Positions 1 to 5,848 are shown, numbered from the stretch's first letter. The stretch: DNA of 9,186 bases from Planctomycetota bacterium (GCA_023261465.1 JAHFOW010000116.1:1-9186), one strand, 5' to 3'. Notes: generated from the letters alone by a model not told the origin. Translations and numbers: made by a program.

Positions 1-782
1 TCATCGGTAACATAACCGGTATCAGCGCTCCATGCACCCTTCCAATTGAGCCCTTTGGCCCCTTGAGCTCCTGTATCGCCCTTTGCACCTGTATCTCCTT
101 TTAGCCCTTGTGGCCCGGCAGCGCCCTGGTCTCCCTTCGCCCCGGTATCGCCCTTTGCGCCGGTATCTCCTTGTGGCCCTTGTGGCCCGGTTGCACCTGT
201 GTCGCCTTTTGCACCCGCTACGCCTTGTGGACCGGCAGTTCCGGCAGGACCTTCAGGCCCTGTTGGGTAATCTACAAAGGAAAGGATCGTAAATGACGGA
301 AGGACTTCCTGATATCTTACGTTGTCATTCGTGCCCTGAAAGGTGATCTTGCCTAATCCAACCTCTTTCGGACTACGAAAAGACACCTTTATTCCAAAGC
401 TATCGCCGGGTGCAAATGGTTTGACATCGCCCGCATAGTTTATCGTAAATTGATTCTTGGTGTTCCGGACTATACTAAAATCGCTTGACTTTAGATTCTT
501 GGAATTTACATATACTTTACCTTTTAGTGTGAATCTATTACCCGACGCATTATCAAAGGTAAACCGATAGAAATCGCCTGTTTTTATGTTTGCACTTGAA
601 CTGGCATTCCCATTTGAAACAGTGAGAAAAATAAATTGAGATTTGTTCATTGAGAAAATAGGGGGAAATACTGTCACTACCGGAGCTATGCGTGTGTCTG
701 ATTGAGCAAAGACCTGTGTGGTAAAAAACAAAACAAACACAGCGCTCAGAAAGATTTTTATCATGGATTTAGCGGGTTTCAA
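1..782 (-). CDS. Secreted collagen-like (Gly-X-Y) protein, C-terminus beyond window
   Basis: The minus-strand frame is open from 782 through position 1, so the 3' end is missing. I chose a TTG start at 782 because AAGGAG (790-795) sits 7 bases upstream. The next in-frame start, ATG at 764, is about 25 bases from that site. Numbered from ATG 764, residues 1-20 form a signal peptide (MIKIF, hydrophobic core, cleavage after VFA); the TTG start adds KPAKS to its charged end. Residues about 25-165 are rich in predicted beta strand and I do not recognise them. Residues 169-238 are an unbroken Gly-X-Y run of 23 triplets (GDTGAKG, GPQG types). It is followed by GLNWKGAW, a junction often seen after collagen stalks in bacterial surface and tail-fibre-like proteins, sometimes leading into a carbohydrate-binding module (remembered family knowledge). 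The protein is probably a trimeric, exported surface or matrix protein. The collagen-like call is secure; the role is inference. Confidence 0.9.
   Translation of the reverse strand, partial: MKPAKSMIKIFLSAVFVLFFTTQVFAQSDTRIAPVVTVFPPIFSMNKSQFIFLTVSNGNASSSANIKTGDFYRFTFDNASGNRFTLKGKVYVNSKNLKSSDFSIVRNTKNQFTINYAGDVKPFAPGDSFGIKVSFRSPKEVGLGKITFQGTNDNVRYQEVLPSFTILSFVDYPTGPEGPAGTAGPQGVAGAKGDTGATGPQGPQGDTGAKGDTGAKGDQGAAGPQGLKGDTGAKGDTGAQGAKGLNWKGAWSADTGYVTD
51..260 (-). repeat. Collagen Gly-X-Y coding repeat
   Basis: Twenty-four glycine codons occur at exact three-codon spacing, encoding residues 169-238 of the collagen-like protein. Y positions are mostly Lys, Thr, Gln or Ala and there is no hydroxyproline-type bias. 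Recurring blocks encode GDTGAKG and GPQG. On the DNA this appears as imperfect 9- and 18-base repeats, so copy number could vary between strains. Confidence 0.9.
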
Positions 783-789
783 AAGTTTT

Positions 790-795
790 CTCCTT
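790..795 (-). promoter_or_regulatory. Ribosome binding site that fixes the TTG start of the collagen-like gene
   Basis: AAGGAG on the minus strand lies 7 bases before TTG at 782 but about 25 bases before the first ATG at 764. The spacing favours TTG. A TATAAT match on the same strand at 829-834 could be a -10 box, but I see no good -35 at the right distance. Confidence 0.6.
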
Positions 796-920
796 TTTAG
801 AGATTCGTATTGTTATGCCACGCTGGTTATTATAATGTTGATACGAAAATACATTTGTAGCGCGAAGATTTATCCAATAAGCATTGACTTAAAATTACGG
901 ATCAATTTAACCGTATATTG

Positions 921-962
921 CCTCCCCCTATGTCCCCCTCTTGAGGGGGATAAAGGGGGAGG
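921..962. repeat. CCCCCT/AGGGGG palindromic element
   Basis: Two 20-base arms (921-940 and 943-962) pair around a 2-base centre. Eighteen pairs are Watson-Crick, with one G-T wobble and one A-A mismatch. Each arm contains two blocks of five C (or G). Such C5/G5 palindromes are familiar as dispersed intergenic repeats in several environmental phyla. There is no T-run on either side, so it is not a standard terminator. Confidence 0.8.
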
Positions 963-963
963 A

Positions 964-1096
964 ATCGGCGCTCCATTTTCATATACTTTTGCAAATCTTT
1001 ACTATTTCTGAACCATGTTTCACCTCCTTCTTTAACACATTTAAACAAATAGATATTTTCTTTTTTTAACACATTAAACAACACTGGAGCGCCGAT
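964..1096. repeat. Perfect 12-bp inverted pair flanking about 110 bp
   Basis: ATCGGCGCTCCA at 964-975 is the exact reverse complement of TGGAGCGCCGAT at 1085-1096. The right copy is the left end of the GTAGCGC-type element at 1086-1140. The left copy looks like the matching end of a second element in the opposite orientation. The enclosed 109 bases are AT-rich and contain the orphan ribosome binding site. Confidence 0.6.
1002..1029 (-). promoter_or_regulatory. Orphan consensus ribosome binding site with four-codon ORF
   Basis: On the minus strand AAGGAGGTG (1021-1029) is a near-perfect anti-16S match, and GGAGG lies 6 bases before ATG at 1016. The frame then reads Met-Val-Gln-Lys followed at once by two stops. 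This may be the intact translation start of a gene whose body has been lost, or a leader peptide upstream of the collagen-like gene. Confidence 0.45.
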
Positions 1097-1140
1097 CTTT
1101 TGTGGTAGGCATTTGGCGGGGGATAAACCACCCGCGCTAC
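1086..1140 (+). repeat. GTAGCGC-type repeat, copy 1
   Basis: This 55-base element aligns along its whole length with 2491-2544. Shared blocks include AGCGCCGA, TTGTGGT, GGCGGGGGATAAACC and the end GCGCTAC. Its left end reads GGAGCGC rather than GTAGCGC, so the terminal inverted repeat has one mismatch. It codes for nothing evident and resembles REP or MITE-like intergenic repeats. Confidence 0.8.
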
Positions 1141-1279
1141 TTTAACGCATTATTTAATGACTCATGGCGAGCTTCTGCAAAATTTGTACTATTTAAAAGA
1201 AACAAAACATGTATGTCAAGTAAAGACTTAACGAAAATGGAACAATTTAGTTTTTTGAAAGATTCGACCGCCCAGTATA

Positions 1280-1299
1280 GGGTGTATTGCAATACACCC
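1280..1299. repeat. Perfect 20-bp palindrome
   Basis: GGGTGTATTGCAATACACCC is its own reverse complement. Palindromes with a TATTGCAATA core and G/C-rich ends are familiar as dispersed repeats in cyanobacteria and other groups (recollection, not checked). There is no T-run after either arm, which argues against a terminator. Confidence 0.7.
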
Positions 1300-1377
1300 C
1301 CACCATAGAACACAAGTTGTGCGCAGATATTTTCAAAAACTGCATGGTTGTCTCTGTGAGACCCATTTATTTCCCAT

Positions 1378-1392
1378 GGCTCCTTCGGAGCC
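1378..1392. repeat. Small GGCTCC hairpin
   Basis: GGCTCC TTC GGAGCC forms a 6-bp stem with a 3-base loop. A related hairpin, GCTCC GGC GGAGC, lies 37 bases to the right at 1429-1441. The two share the CTCC-NNN-GGAG core and are probably degenerate copies of one motif. Confidence 0.5.
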
Positions 1393-1405
1393 AACTGTTT
1401 GTAGT

Positions 1406-1456
1406 ATTGAATACGAATAATGTATTAAGCTCCGGCGGAGCGGCCTGTTATTCAAT
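1406..1456. repeat. Inverted repeat enclosing a hairpin
   Basis: ATTGAATA (1406-1413) is matched by TATTCAAT (1449-1456). Between them lies the stem GCTCC GGC GGAGC (1429-1441). The nested arrangement could fold as a two-level stem in DNA or RNA. No gene is adjacent in the right orientation to make it a clear regulator: the nearest, the acetyltransferase, ends at 1535 on the minus strand, so this could lie in its 3' untranslated region. Confidence 0.45.
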
Positions 1457-1534
1457 CCATTCAAAAAACTAAATTATTACCTTTTTCATTTTGGCAACTT
1501 TCTCACATATCTGCATTGTATTGGTAAACAGACT

Positions 1535-2020
1535 TTACACAAACCGGTGCATAACATAAATGTCCACCAGTCCGATCTTCTGATGATGAAATGCCTTTGG
1601 AACTGTGCCAACAATCCTGAATCCCAGCTTTAACCACAATTGAATTGCAACAAGGTTTGTACTCACCACAAAATTAAATTGTATCGCTGAGAAGCCCAGC
1701 TTTTTGGCTTGTTTTATGGAATGACTGCCCATCGCCCAACCAACTCCATGCCTGCGTCCATCCGGATGTACCATGTAAGCGCCATTTGCTACATGGCTGC
1801 CCAGGCCAGGCTGATTCTTCCTCAAAATATACGTGCCAAGAATTTTATTACCCAATTCTGCAACATACGTATGCAAAGCAGATATCATCCATAATGTCCT
1901 ACAATCTTCTTTTGTTGATTTTGGATCAAAGGCAAAGGTATCGCCCCGTTTAACTACCAGGTGAAAGATATCCCAGATGGTTTCAAAATCCTTGTCTTTT
2001 GCCTTCCGAATCTTAATCAT
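1535..2020 (-). CDS. GNAT-family N-acetyltransferase
   Basis: The product has 161 residues, the normal size for a single GNAT domain, and should be a cytosolic enzyme that transfers acetyl from acetyl-CoA to an amine. Residues 78-105 form motif A, with the CoA pyrophosphate loop R89-x-x-G92-x-G94. Residues 110-122 carry QFNFVVSTN, typical of one GNAT subgroup, and 127-145 (LWLKLGFRIVGTVPKAF) form motif B. The substrate cannot be told from sequence. The ATG at 2020 has AGGA 10 bases upstream, and an earlier ATG in that region runs quickly into a stop. The broken zinc-ribbon gene ends 53 bases upstream on the same strand, so the two may once have been co-transcribed. No intrinsic terminator is visible downstream. 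Confidence 0.93.
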   Translation of the reverse strand: MIKIRKAKDKDFETIWDIFHLVVKRGDTFAFDPKSTKEDCRTLWMISALHTYVAELGNKILGTYILRKNQPGLGSHVANGAYMVHPDGRRHGVGWAMGSHSIKQAKKLGFSAIQFNFVVSTNLVAIQLWLKLGFRIVGTVPKAFHHQKIGLVDIYVMHRFV

Positions 2021-2073
2021 ACTGATTCAATCCTGACTTCTTTCTCTGTAGGCCATGGTAAATATTAATGTTT

Positions 2074-2429
2074 CTAAAAGCCCAGCATGTTAAACAGCCG
2101 GGCGCGACGATACGCCTTATCGATACGCATATCCAGCCTGAGCGCCTCGTCCTCCAGCTTTCTCTCAAGATCACTTAACCCAAACTCTGTTTTTCTTAAT
2201 TTTTCATATTCAACGCCGCCGTGTTTAACGAATTCCCTTATCTTCTTTATCTCACCAACATTGAGTATCTTTTTTTCTTCAATCAAATCAACCCACACCC
2301 CATTACATTCAGGCAAGTATCGATCTCCACATCCTCCTGAGCTACAAACTTCAGTTCTTTTTTACATCGTGGACACATCAAGACTTTACCTGAACGTTGT
2401 GCAACATTTTCCTGACTTGTAGTACTCAT
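2074..2429 (-). pseudogene. zf-TFIIB zinc-ribbon protein, frameshifted
   Basis: Two overlapping frames join into one small zinc-ribbon protein of about 118 residues. The first starts at ATG 2429, with GGAG 9 bases upstream. It encodes CPRC (residues 19-22) and a first Cys of the second knuckle (residue 39, codon 2315-2313), then loses frame and stops as ...CLNVMGCGLI. The other frame continues ECNGVWVD and a charged helical tail rich in Glu, Lys and Arg, ending at 2074. One extra C between 2311 and 2313 would restore TGC-CCT-GAA-TGT (Cys-Pro-Glu-Cys) and the classic CxxC...CxxCxGVWxD signature of the zf-TFIIB family (Pfam zf-TFIIB). The cellular role of this family is unknown. Either the gene is recently dead or a base was lost from a CCC run during sequencing or assembly. 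The tail looks well preserved, which favours recent loss or error. Confidence 0.85.
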
Positions 2430-2452
2430 AGATGTATGCTCCGTTAAATGAG

Positions 2453-2479
2453 GTTTTGTTTTGCACGGCAAAACAAAAC
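2453..2479. repeat. Perfect 11-bp inverted repeat upstream of the zinc-ribbon gene
   Basis: GTTTTGTTTTG and CAAAACAAAAC flank a 5-base loop. The hairpin ends about 24 bases before the ATG at 2429. It could be an operator, a 5' leader hairpin or another repeat relic. It is too AT-rich to be a typical terminator, although a T-rich tract (2484-2490) follows on the plus strand, where there is no gene to terminate. Confidence 0.55.
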
Positions 2480-2490
2480 GACCTTTTCTT

Positions 2491-2544
2491 GTAGCGCCGA
2501 ACCCTTGTGGTCGGCCAATGGCGGGGGATAAACCCCAGCGCTAC
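2491..2544 (+). repeat. GTAGCGC-type repeat, copy 2
   Basis: This 54-base element begins GTAGCGC and ends GCGCTAC, a perfect 7-bp terminal inverted repeat. Inside, GGGG (2524-2527) and CCCC (2533-2536) form a small stem around AATAA-rich bases. It aligns along its length with 1086-1140 in the same orientation and lies between the dehydrogenase and the zinc-ribbon gene. Confidence 0.85.
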
Positions 2545-2592
2545 GATTTGTATTGAAATTCCCATACATGGAATTAGGCCTTACGGCGGCTG

Positions 2593-2640
2593 GTAGGAGC
2601 CGTCTCCTGACGGCGATGGACATGCTGAAGCCTCTCCTAC
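2593..2640. repeat. GTAGGAG...CTCCTAC repeat overlapping the dehydrogenase stop codon
   Basis: Terminal inverted repeats GTAGGAG (2593-2599) and CTCCTAC (2634-2640) enclose an internal hairpin, GCCGTC TCCT GACGGC (2599-2614). The right end contains the TAG stop of the dehydrogenase (2637-2639), so the element, or its insertion, defines the gene's last codons. As the first structure downstream of that gene it could also act in transcript 3'-end formation. Confidence 0.7.
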
Positions 2641-3620
2641 AAACAGGTAAGTACCTCCGGATTCACACAATTTGGTGGCCTTTGTTTTTTTAACACTGCA
2701 ATAATATTCTCCGCAGCCATAGTTGCCATTTTCGTGCGCGTCTCTGTTGTAGCGCTTCCAAGATGCGGCGCAAGTACAACGTTATCCAGTTCCGCAAGCC
2801 CCTGTTTTAATTTTGGTTCCTCTTCATAGACGTCCAACCCGGCCCCTGCAATCTGTCTGTTTCTCAAGGCATTTACCAGCGCCACTTCATCAAGAATGGC
2901 CCCTCGTGCCGTATTGATGAGATAGGCCGTCTTCTTCATCATCGAAAACTCCCGTGCCCCAATCATGTGCCTTGTTTTCCCGGTCAGGGGTATGTGAACA
3001 GAAATAAAATCAGATTCCCTGACGAGTCTCTCCAAATCAACCCTTTGAGCGCCAAGCGTCTCTTCAAGCACCATGTTTCTGTTGCTCTGTGTAGTGTAAA
3101 GAACCTTCATATTCCACCCCTTCGACCTCAGAGCCATAGCCGTTCCGATCCGGCCAGCGCCAAGAATGCCCAGTGTCCTTCCCATAAGGTCGCCGCCTAA
3201 TAACATCAGGGGTGACCAACCCGTAAATTTGCCTGCACGGGTTATTCGGTCACCTTCAACGAGCCTTCGGGTAACGGAAAGAAGCAGCGCCCAGGCCATG
3301 TCAGCCGTGCTGTCTGTTAAAACATCCGGCGTATTGGTTACCACGATGCCCTTCGCTGTAGCAAACTTGACGTCAATATTATCGTATCCAACTGCATAAT
3401 TGGCAACGATCTTTAGATTCTTTGCTTCGCTTAATAACGGTGCGTCTATCCTGTCTGAAAGCATGCTCAGTATCGCATCCCTGTCTTTGGCCTGTTTCAC
3501 AAGTTCATCATACACCAACGCCCTGTCGTGTGAATTCACCTCCACCGTTTGACAATATTTTTTCAGGAGGGTGATCGCTTCTTCAGGAATTTGCCGGGTA
3601 ATCAATACATTGAACAACAT
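2637..3620 (-). CDS. D-2-hydroxyacid dehydrogenase, glyoxylate/hydroxypyruvate reductase type
   Basis: At 327 residues this is full length for the family. It should reduce glyoxylate, hydroxypyruvate or a related 2-keto acid to the D-hydroxy acid with NAD(P)H in the cytosol. The NAD-binding Rossmann loop is G154-x-G156-x-x-G159 (GILGAGRIG). The catalytic triad is visible: R239 in INTARG, E268 in DVYEEEP and H286 in APHLGSAT. GWSPLMLLG before the Rossmann fold matches GyaR-like glyoxylate reductases better than phosphoglycerate dehydrogenase, and there is no C-terminal ACT domain. The start ATG at 3620 has AAGGA about 9 bases upstream. The C-terminus NCVNPEVL is typical of the family, but the last residues and stop fall at or in a repeat element. 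The gene lies downstream of a permease and a secreted protein on the same strand, with 101 bases of repeat-like DNA between. Exact substrate and cofactor are uncertain. Confidence 0.93.
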   Translation of the reverse strand: MLFNVLITRQIPEEAITLLKKYCQTVEVNSHDRALVYDELVKQAKDRDAILSMLSDRIDAPLLSEAKNLKIVANYAVGYDNIDVKFATAKGIVVTNTPDVLTDSTADMAWALLLSVTRRLVEGDRITRAGKFTGWSPLMLLGGDLMGRTLGILGAGRIGTAMALRSKGWNMKVLYTTQSNRNMVLEETLGAQRVDLERLVRESDFISVHIPLTGKTRHMIGAREFSMMKKTAYLINTARGAILDEVALVNALRNRQIAGAGLDVYEEEPKLKQGLAELDNVVLAPHLGSATTETRTKMATMAAENIIAVLKKQRPPNCVNPEVLTCL

Positions 3621-3635
3621 CTATTATTTCCTTTT

Positions 3636-3700
3636 AAACGTATTTCTCTGCGTTCTCCGCGTCCTCGGCGGTAAACTATTACGCTTTTTTAAACGCCGAG
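3636..3700. repeat. Repeat-like intergenic DNA with CTCGGCG/CGCCGAG inverted repeat
   Basis: The 101-base gap between the secreted-protein gene and the dehydrogenase contains CTCGGCG (3664-3670) and CGCCGAG (3694-3700). The pairing continues imperfectly as gTAAA and TTTAAa. The text before it (CTCTGCGTTCTCCGCGTCC) is the kind of low-complexity intergenic sequence seen dispersed in many environmental genomes (recollection). Lying between two co-oriented genes, it could attenuate read-through. Confidence 0.5.
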
Positions 3701-3721
3701 CGCCTCTGCTGTTTTCATGTA

Positions 3722-4345
3722 TCATTTACAATACTCTTTATACAGAATCATATAGTCCACAATTATTTTAGTCGCCTCGGGACGTAAATCCTGTTTGAGA
3801 TCCTTGTTTATCAAGACATGTTCTACAAATTTCCACGCTGCACACCAATCCGAGTTAAAAGCCTCTTGTGCCTTTGCAATGGCCAGCACCATGGAAACGG
3901 TAAAACTATCCTTCGCCATCTCCTGCGCCTTTTCAAGGAACGGGAGCGCTTTTTCCGGATAAAAGTAGTCATCCATGATAGAAAGATAACCAATGCAAAA
4001 TACCTCGTCGGCGCTCAGGACATCGATATCAAGCTCTTTCAGTGGTAAGTGATATAATAACGCCAGATAATACGTATATAATTCTGCATTACTTTTCCCA
4101 TCAATTCTCCACGAAAGCCCGTTAATCACCGCAGCCTTCACATCGATAGGATTTTCCGGCGACGAGAGAAATTCTGCAATTTCCAAACCCATCACGCCTT
4201 CCGCGTGCGCCCTTTTCACGATAGGGACATCCAGATATGCCTCGTAAAAACCTGTAGCAGTAATCGGCGAATCAGCACGGCTGCTGCTCATTAAAACAAT
4301 GAACAGCAAGGGAACTATTAATGTTATTATTACGGTTTTTTTCAT
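3722..4345 (-). CDS. Unrecognised secreted or periplasmic protein
   Basis: I do not recognise this 207-residue protein. Residues 1-24 form a clear signal peptide: MKK, a hydrophobic stretch and cleavage after SRA. The rest is predicted mostly helical. Residues 128-180 (PEKALPFLEKAQEMAKD and what follows) resemble a pair of TPR-like antiparallel helices, but no full TPR consensus is met. There are three cysteines after the signal (117, 168, 206) and no lipobox. The start ATG at 4345 has AAGGA 9 bases upstream. The permease stops 54 bases upstream on the same strand, which suggests co-transcription. A role as a periplasmic partner of that permease is possible but is only inference from position. 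Confidence 0.85.
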   Translation of the reverse strand: MKKTVIITLIVPLLFIVLMSSSRADSPITATGFYEAYLDVPIVKRAHAEGVMGLEIAEFLSSPENPIDVKAAVINGLSWRIDGKSNAELYTYYLALLYHLPLKELDIDVLSADEVFCIGYLSIMDDYFYPEKALPFLEKAQEMAKDSFTVSMVLAIAKAQEAFNSDWCAAWKFVEHVLINKDLKQDLRPEATKIIVDYMILYKEYCK

Positions 4346-4399
4346 TCCGAATTTTCCTTTAACGGCTCAATTTTCTACCTTAAGTAATACTAAATAATT

Positions 4400-5512
4400 C
4401 TACAAAATGTTCCTTGAATCATCCAAGAAAACCAACAGATATCTCACCAGTTTATAAACTAGTCCGGTGAAGGCTGCCAGCCAGGCCAACAGGGCTACAT
4501 ATATAAAATAGCGTGGAATTACTTGTAAAAATTCCAGTTCCATCGCCCGGGACATCTGGAATGTACAAGCGGTATACATGCCCAGAGGGAAGATCGCCCC
4601 CCAATATAAGGGGTCGTACCGTAAGGGGAATCGTTTGTAGACATACCGCCACATGGCCAGAATAAAGAGCATGGGAATCCACCATGTCCCGGTCGCCCAA
4701 AAAAATATGGTGAATCCCTTCAGGAAGGGAAGCAGCGACCGGAGAAAGGGCGCGTCCGGCGCGTTGGCAATCAACAGAGAACCTGCCAGCGTGGAGATAG
4801 CCATCGCCCCCATATTGATCCAGTAAGGCGGCGTCAGGTCGCCGGGAGAAAACTTGAAGAATGTATAACGGTAGAAAATGAGGGAAATCATCCAAATGTA
4901 AAGCATACCGCCCCATAGCCACATGGACAGGGCGAAGAAGTTTACCCTGAGCTTATAAGGCTGTTCCAGGTGAGAGGCTATGAGGGCGCTCAGGATAGCA
5001 ATCGATTGGGTAGAGACGACAGCAAGCAACCATGCGCCGGTGATACCCTCACCCAGTGTGGGCTTATTTTCCTTAATAGTAAAGGCGGTAAAAATGGTGT
5101 AGGTTAGACTTACCCAAAGGATGATTCCTATGGCCCATAAAAATGTTGCAACCCCATAATTCCCTGAGATTAGCACAAACTGGCTGCCGAGAACGCATGA
5201 TCCGGCAATGGACGTGAAGAAACCAGGACCACGCTTATGGTCGACCATATCACTAAAGAAATTGCCCGCGAACCAAATAACTCGCAGCACATTGAGGAAC
5301 CACAAGACCAGGTAAACAATAATATTCAGCCAGAACAGGGCAACAGCGACAAACGACATCCCTAACAAGTGCGCCGCAATGGAAACAATACCCGTGGCCA
5401 TGACCATTGCAAAATAGGCCGGGGACAAATCCTTTACGCTATCTTTCAAGTCATTCAGGAGAAGCGAATAATCAAACCTCTGGTTATCTTTAGATTTTAG
5501 AGGCATTGTCAC
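4400..5512 (-). CDS. TDT/SLAC1-TehA family permease (anion or C4-dicarboxylate transporter)
   Basis: This 370-residue inner-membrane protein has about ten hydrophobic helices, near residues 32-53, 56-80, 98-117, 119-144, 157-180, 190-214, 232-249, 264-289, 302-320 and 333-357, the count expected for the TDT (tellurite-resistance/dicarboxylate transporter) family. Typical segments are FAMVMATGIVSI in helix 1, PPYWINMGAMAI before helix 7, FWATGTWWIP in helix 8 and FPLGMYTACTF in helix 9. Family members carry C4-dicarboxylates, sulfite, chloride or nitrate, or give tellurite resistance; sequence alone does not say which. Two starts are possible, GTG at 5512 or ATG at 5506, and neither has a strong ribosome binding site. 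The secreted protein and the hydroxyacid dehydrogenase follow on the same strand, so transport of an organic acid is an attractive guess. Confidence 0.9.
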   Translation of the reverse strand: MTMPLKSKDNQRFDYSLLLNDLKDSVKDLSPAYFAMVMATGIVSIAAHLLGMSFVAVALFWLNIIVYLVLWFLNVLRVIWFAGNFFSDMVDHKRGPGFFTSIAGSCVLGSQFVLISGNYGVATFLWAIGIILWVSLTYTIFTAFTIKENKPTLGEGITGAWLLAVVSTQSIAILSALIASHLEQPYKLRVNFFALSMWLWGGMLYIWMISLIFYRYTFFKFSPGDLTPPYWINMGAMAISTLAGSLLIANAPDAPFLRSLLPFLKGFTIFFWATGTWWIPMLFILAMWRYVYKRFPLRYDPLYWGAIFPLGMYTACTFQMSRAMELEFLQVIPRYFIYVALLAWLAAFTGLVYKLVRYLLVFLDDSRNIL

Positions 5513-5848
5513 GGTCTGCTTGTAAGGTCTGAAAGAGGAATAATAACACTCTTACATTGTCTTGAGAATCTATTGGGGATTTTTTCATTTTTGTTTACTC
5601 TATAATTGCCAACATGTTATTTTATGACATAATATTATACAGTTATTTACCTAAATGTCGCAAGTATTCTAATAGTAACTATATACAAAATCATACCCTT
5701 TACCATGTCGTACTTACGCCGTACCTTATTTGTTCACTGCCAGTGGAAAAGGAGTTAAAAAGAAGTCTTTTTTGCTACTTAAATTCCAGATGTTGTAAGG
5801 TTAGAGGTTAAAAACGGCTTTTCTCTTTGTCAAGCTGTCCCTTAATTG
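5513..5848. other. AT-rich intergenic stretch, nothing definite
   Basis: These 336 bases separate the antitoxin ORF from the permease and must hold any promoter the permease uses. I see no clear minus-strand -35/-10 pair. A TATAAT on the plus strand (5601-5606) lacks a matching -35. A 65-codon plus-strand frame (5614-5811) has no ribosome binding site and unconvincing composition. No toxin partner for the upstream antitoxin can be read in any frame. Confidence 0.6.

Larger units (their letters stand above)
783..1534. other. Long intergenic stretch, repeat-rich, no convincing gene
   Basis: No reading frame here looks like a protein: those present are under 90 codons, start from weak codons and run through palindromic repeats. 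The stretch holds a degraded reverse repeat end (857-875), a CCCCCT palindrome (921-962), a 12-base inverted pair (964-975 with 1085-1096), a perfect ribosome binding site followed by a four-codon ORF (1002-1029), a near-duplicate of a 17-base AT-rich motif (1031-1047 and 1064-1080), a GTAGCGC-type element (1086-1140), and several hairpins between 1280 and 1456. I see nothing definite in 1146-1279 or 1457-1534. Confidence 0.7.

Noticed and set aside
51..296. Regular short repeats suggesting a CRISPR array or plus-strand proteins
   Set aside because: The 9-base periodicity is the Gly-X-Y codon pattern of the minus-strand collagen-like gene. There are no unique spacers, and the plus-strand frames are shadows rich in Leu/Arg/Pro.
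829..834. TATAAT -10 box for the collagen-like gene
   Set aside because: The hexamer is perfect, but no acceptable -35 lies 16-18 bases upstream, and the DNA is AT-rich, so chance is likely.
902..1084. 60-codon minus-strand frame starting MLFNVLKK
   Set aside because: Its C-terminal part is a translation of the C5/G5 palindrome, and the strong ribosome binding site inside it points to a different frame.
1137..1394. 85-codon minus-strand frame
   Set aside because: It starts from TTG without a ribosome binding site and runs through the 20-bp palindrome, a hairpin and a few bases of the GTAGCGC element. Its composition does not look like a protein.
2305..2320. Programmed -1 frameshift in the zinc-ribbon gene
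   Set aside because: No X-XXY-YYZ slippery heptamer or clear stimulatory hairpin is present at the site; deletion or sequence error is simpler.
4452..4922. 156-codon minus-strand frame inside the permease gene
   Set aside because: It overlaps the permease in another frame and lacks a hydrophobic or domain pattern; the permease frame is clearly the real one.
5614..5811. 65-codon plus-strand frame after a TATAAT box
   Set aside because: No ribosome binding site, no -35 for the TATAAT, Tyr/Leu/Cys-rich AT-driven composition and no recognisable motif.
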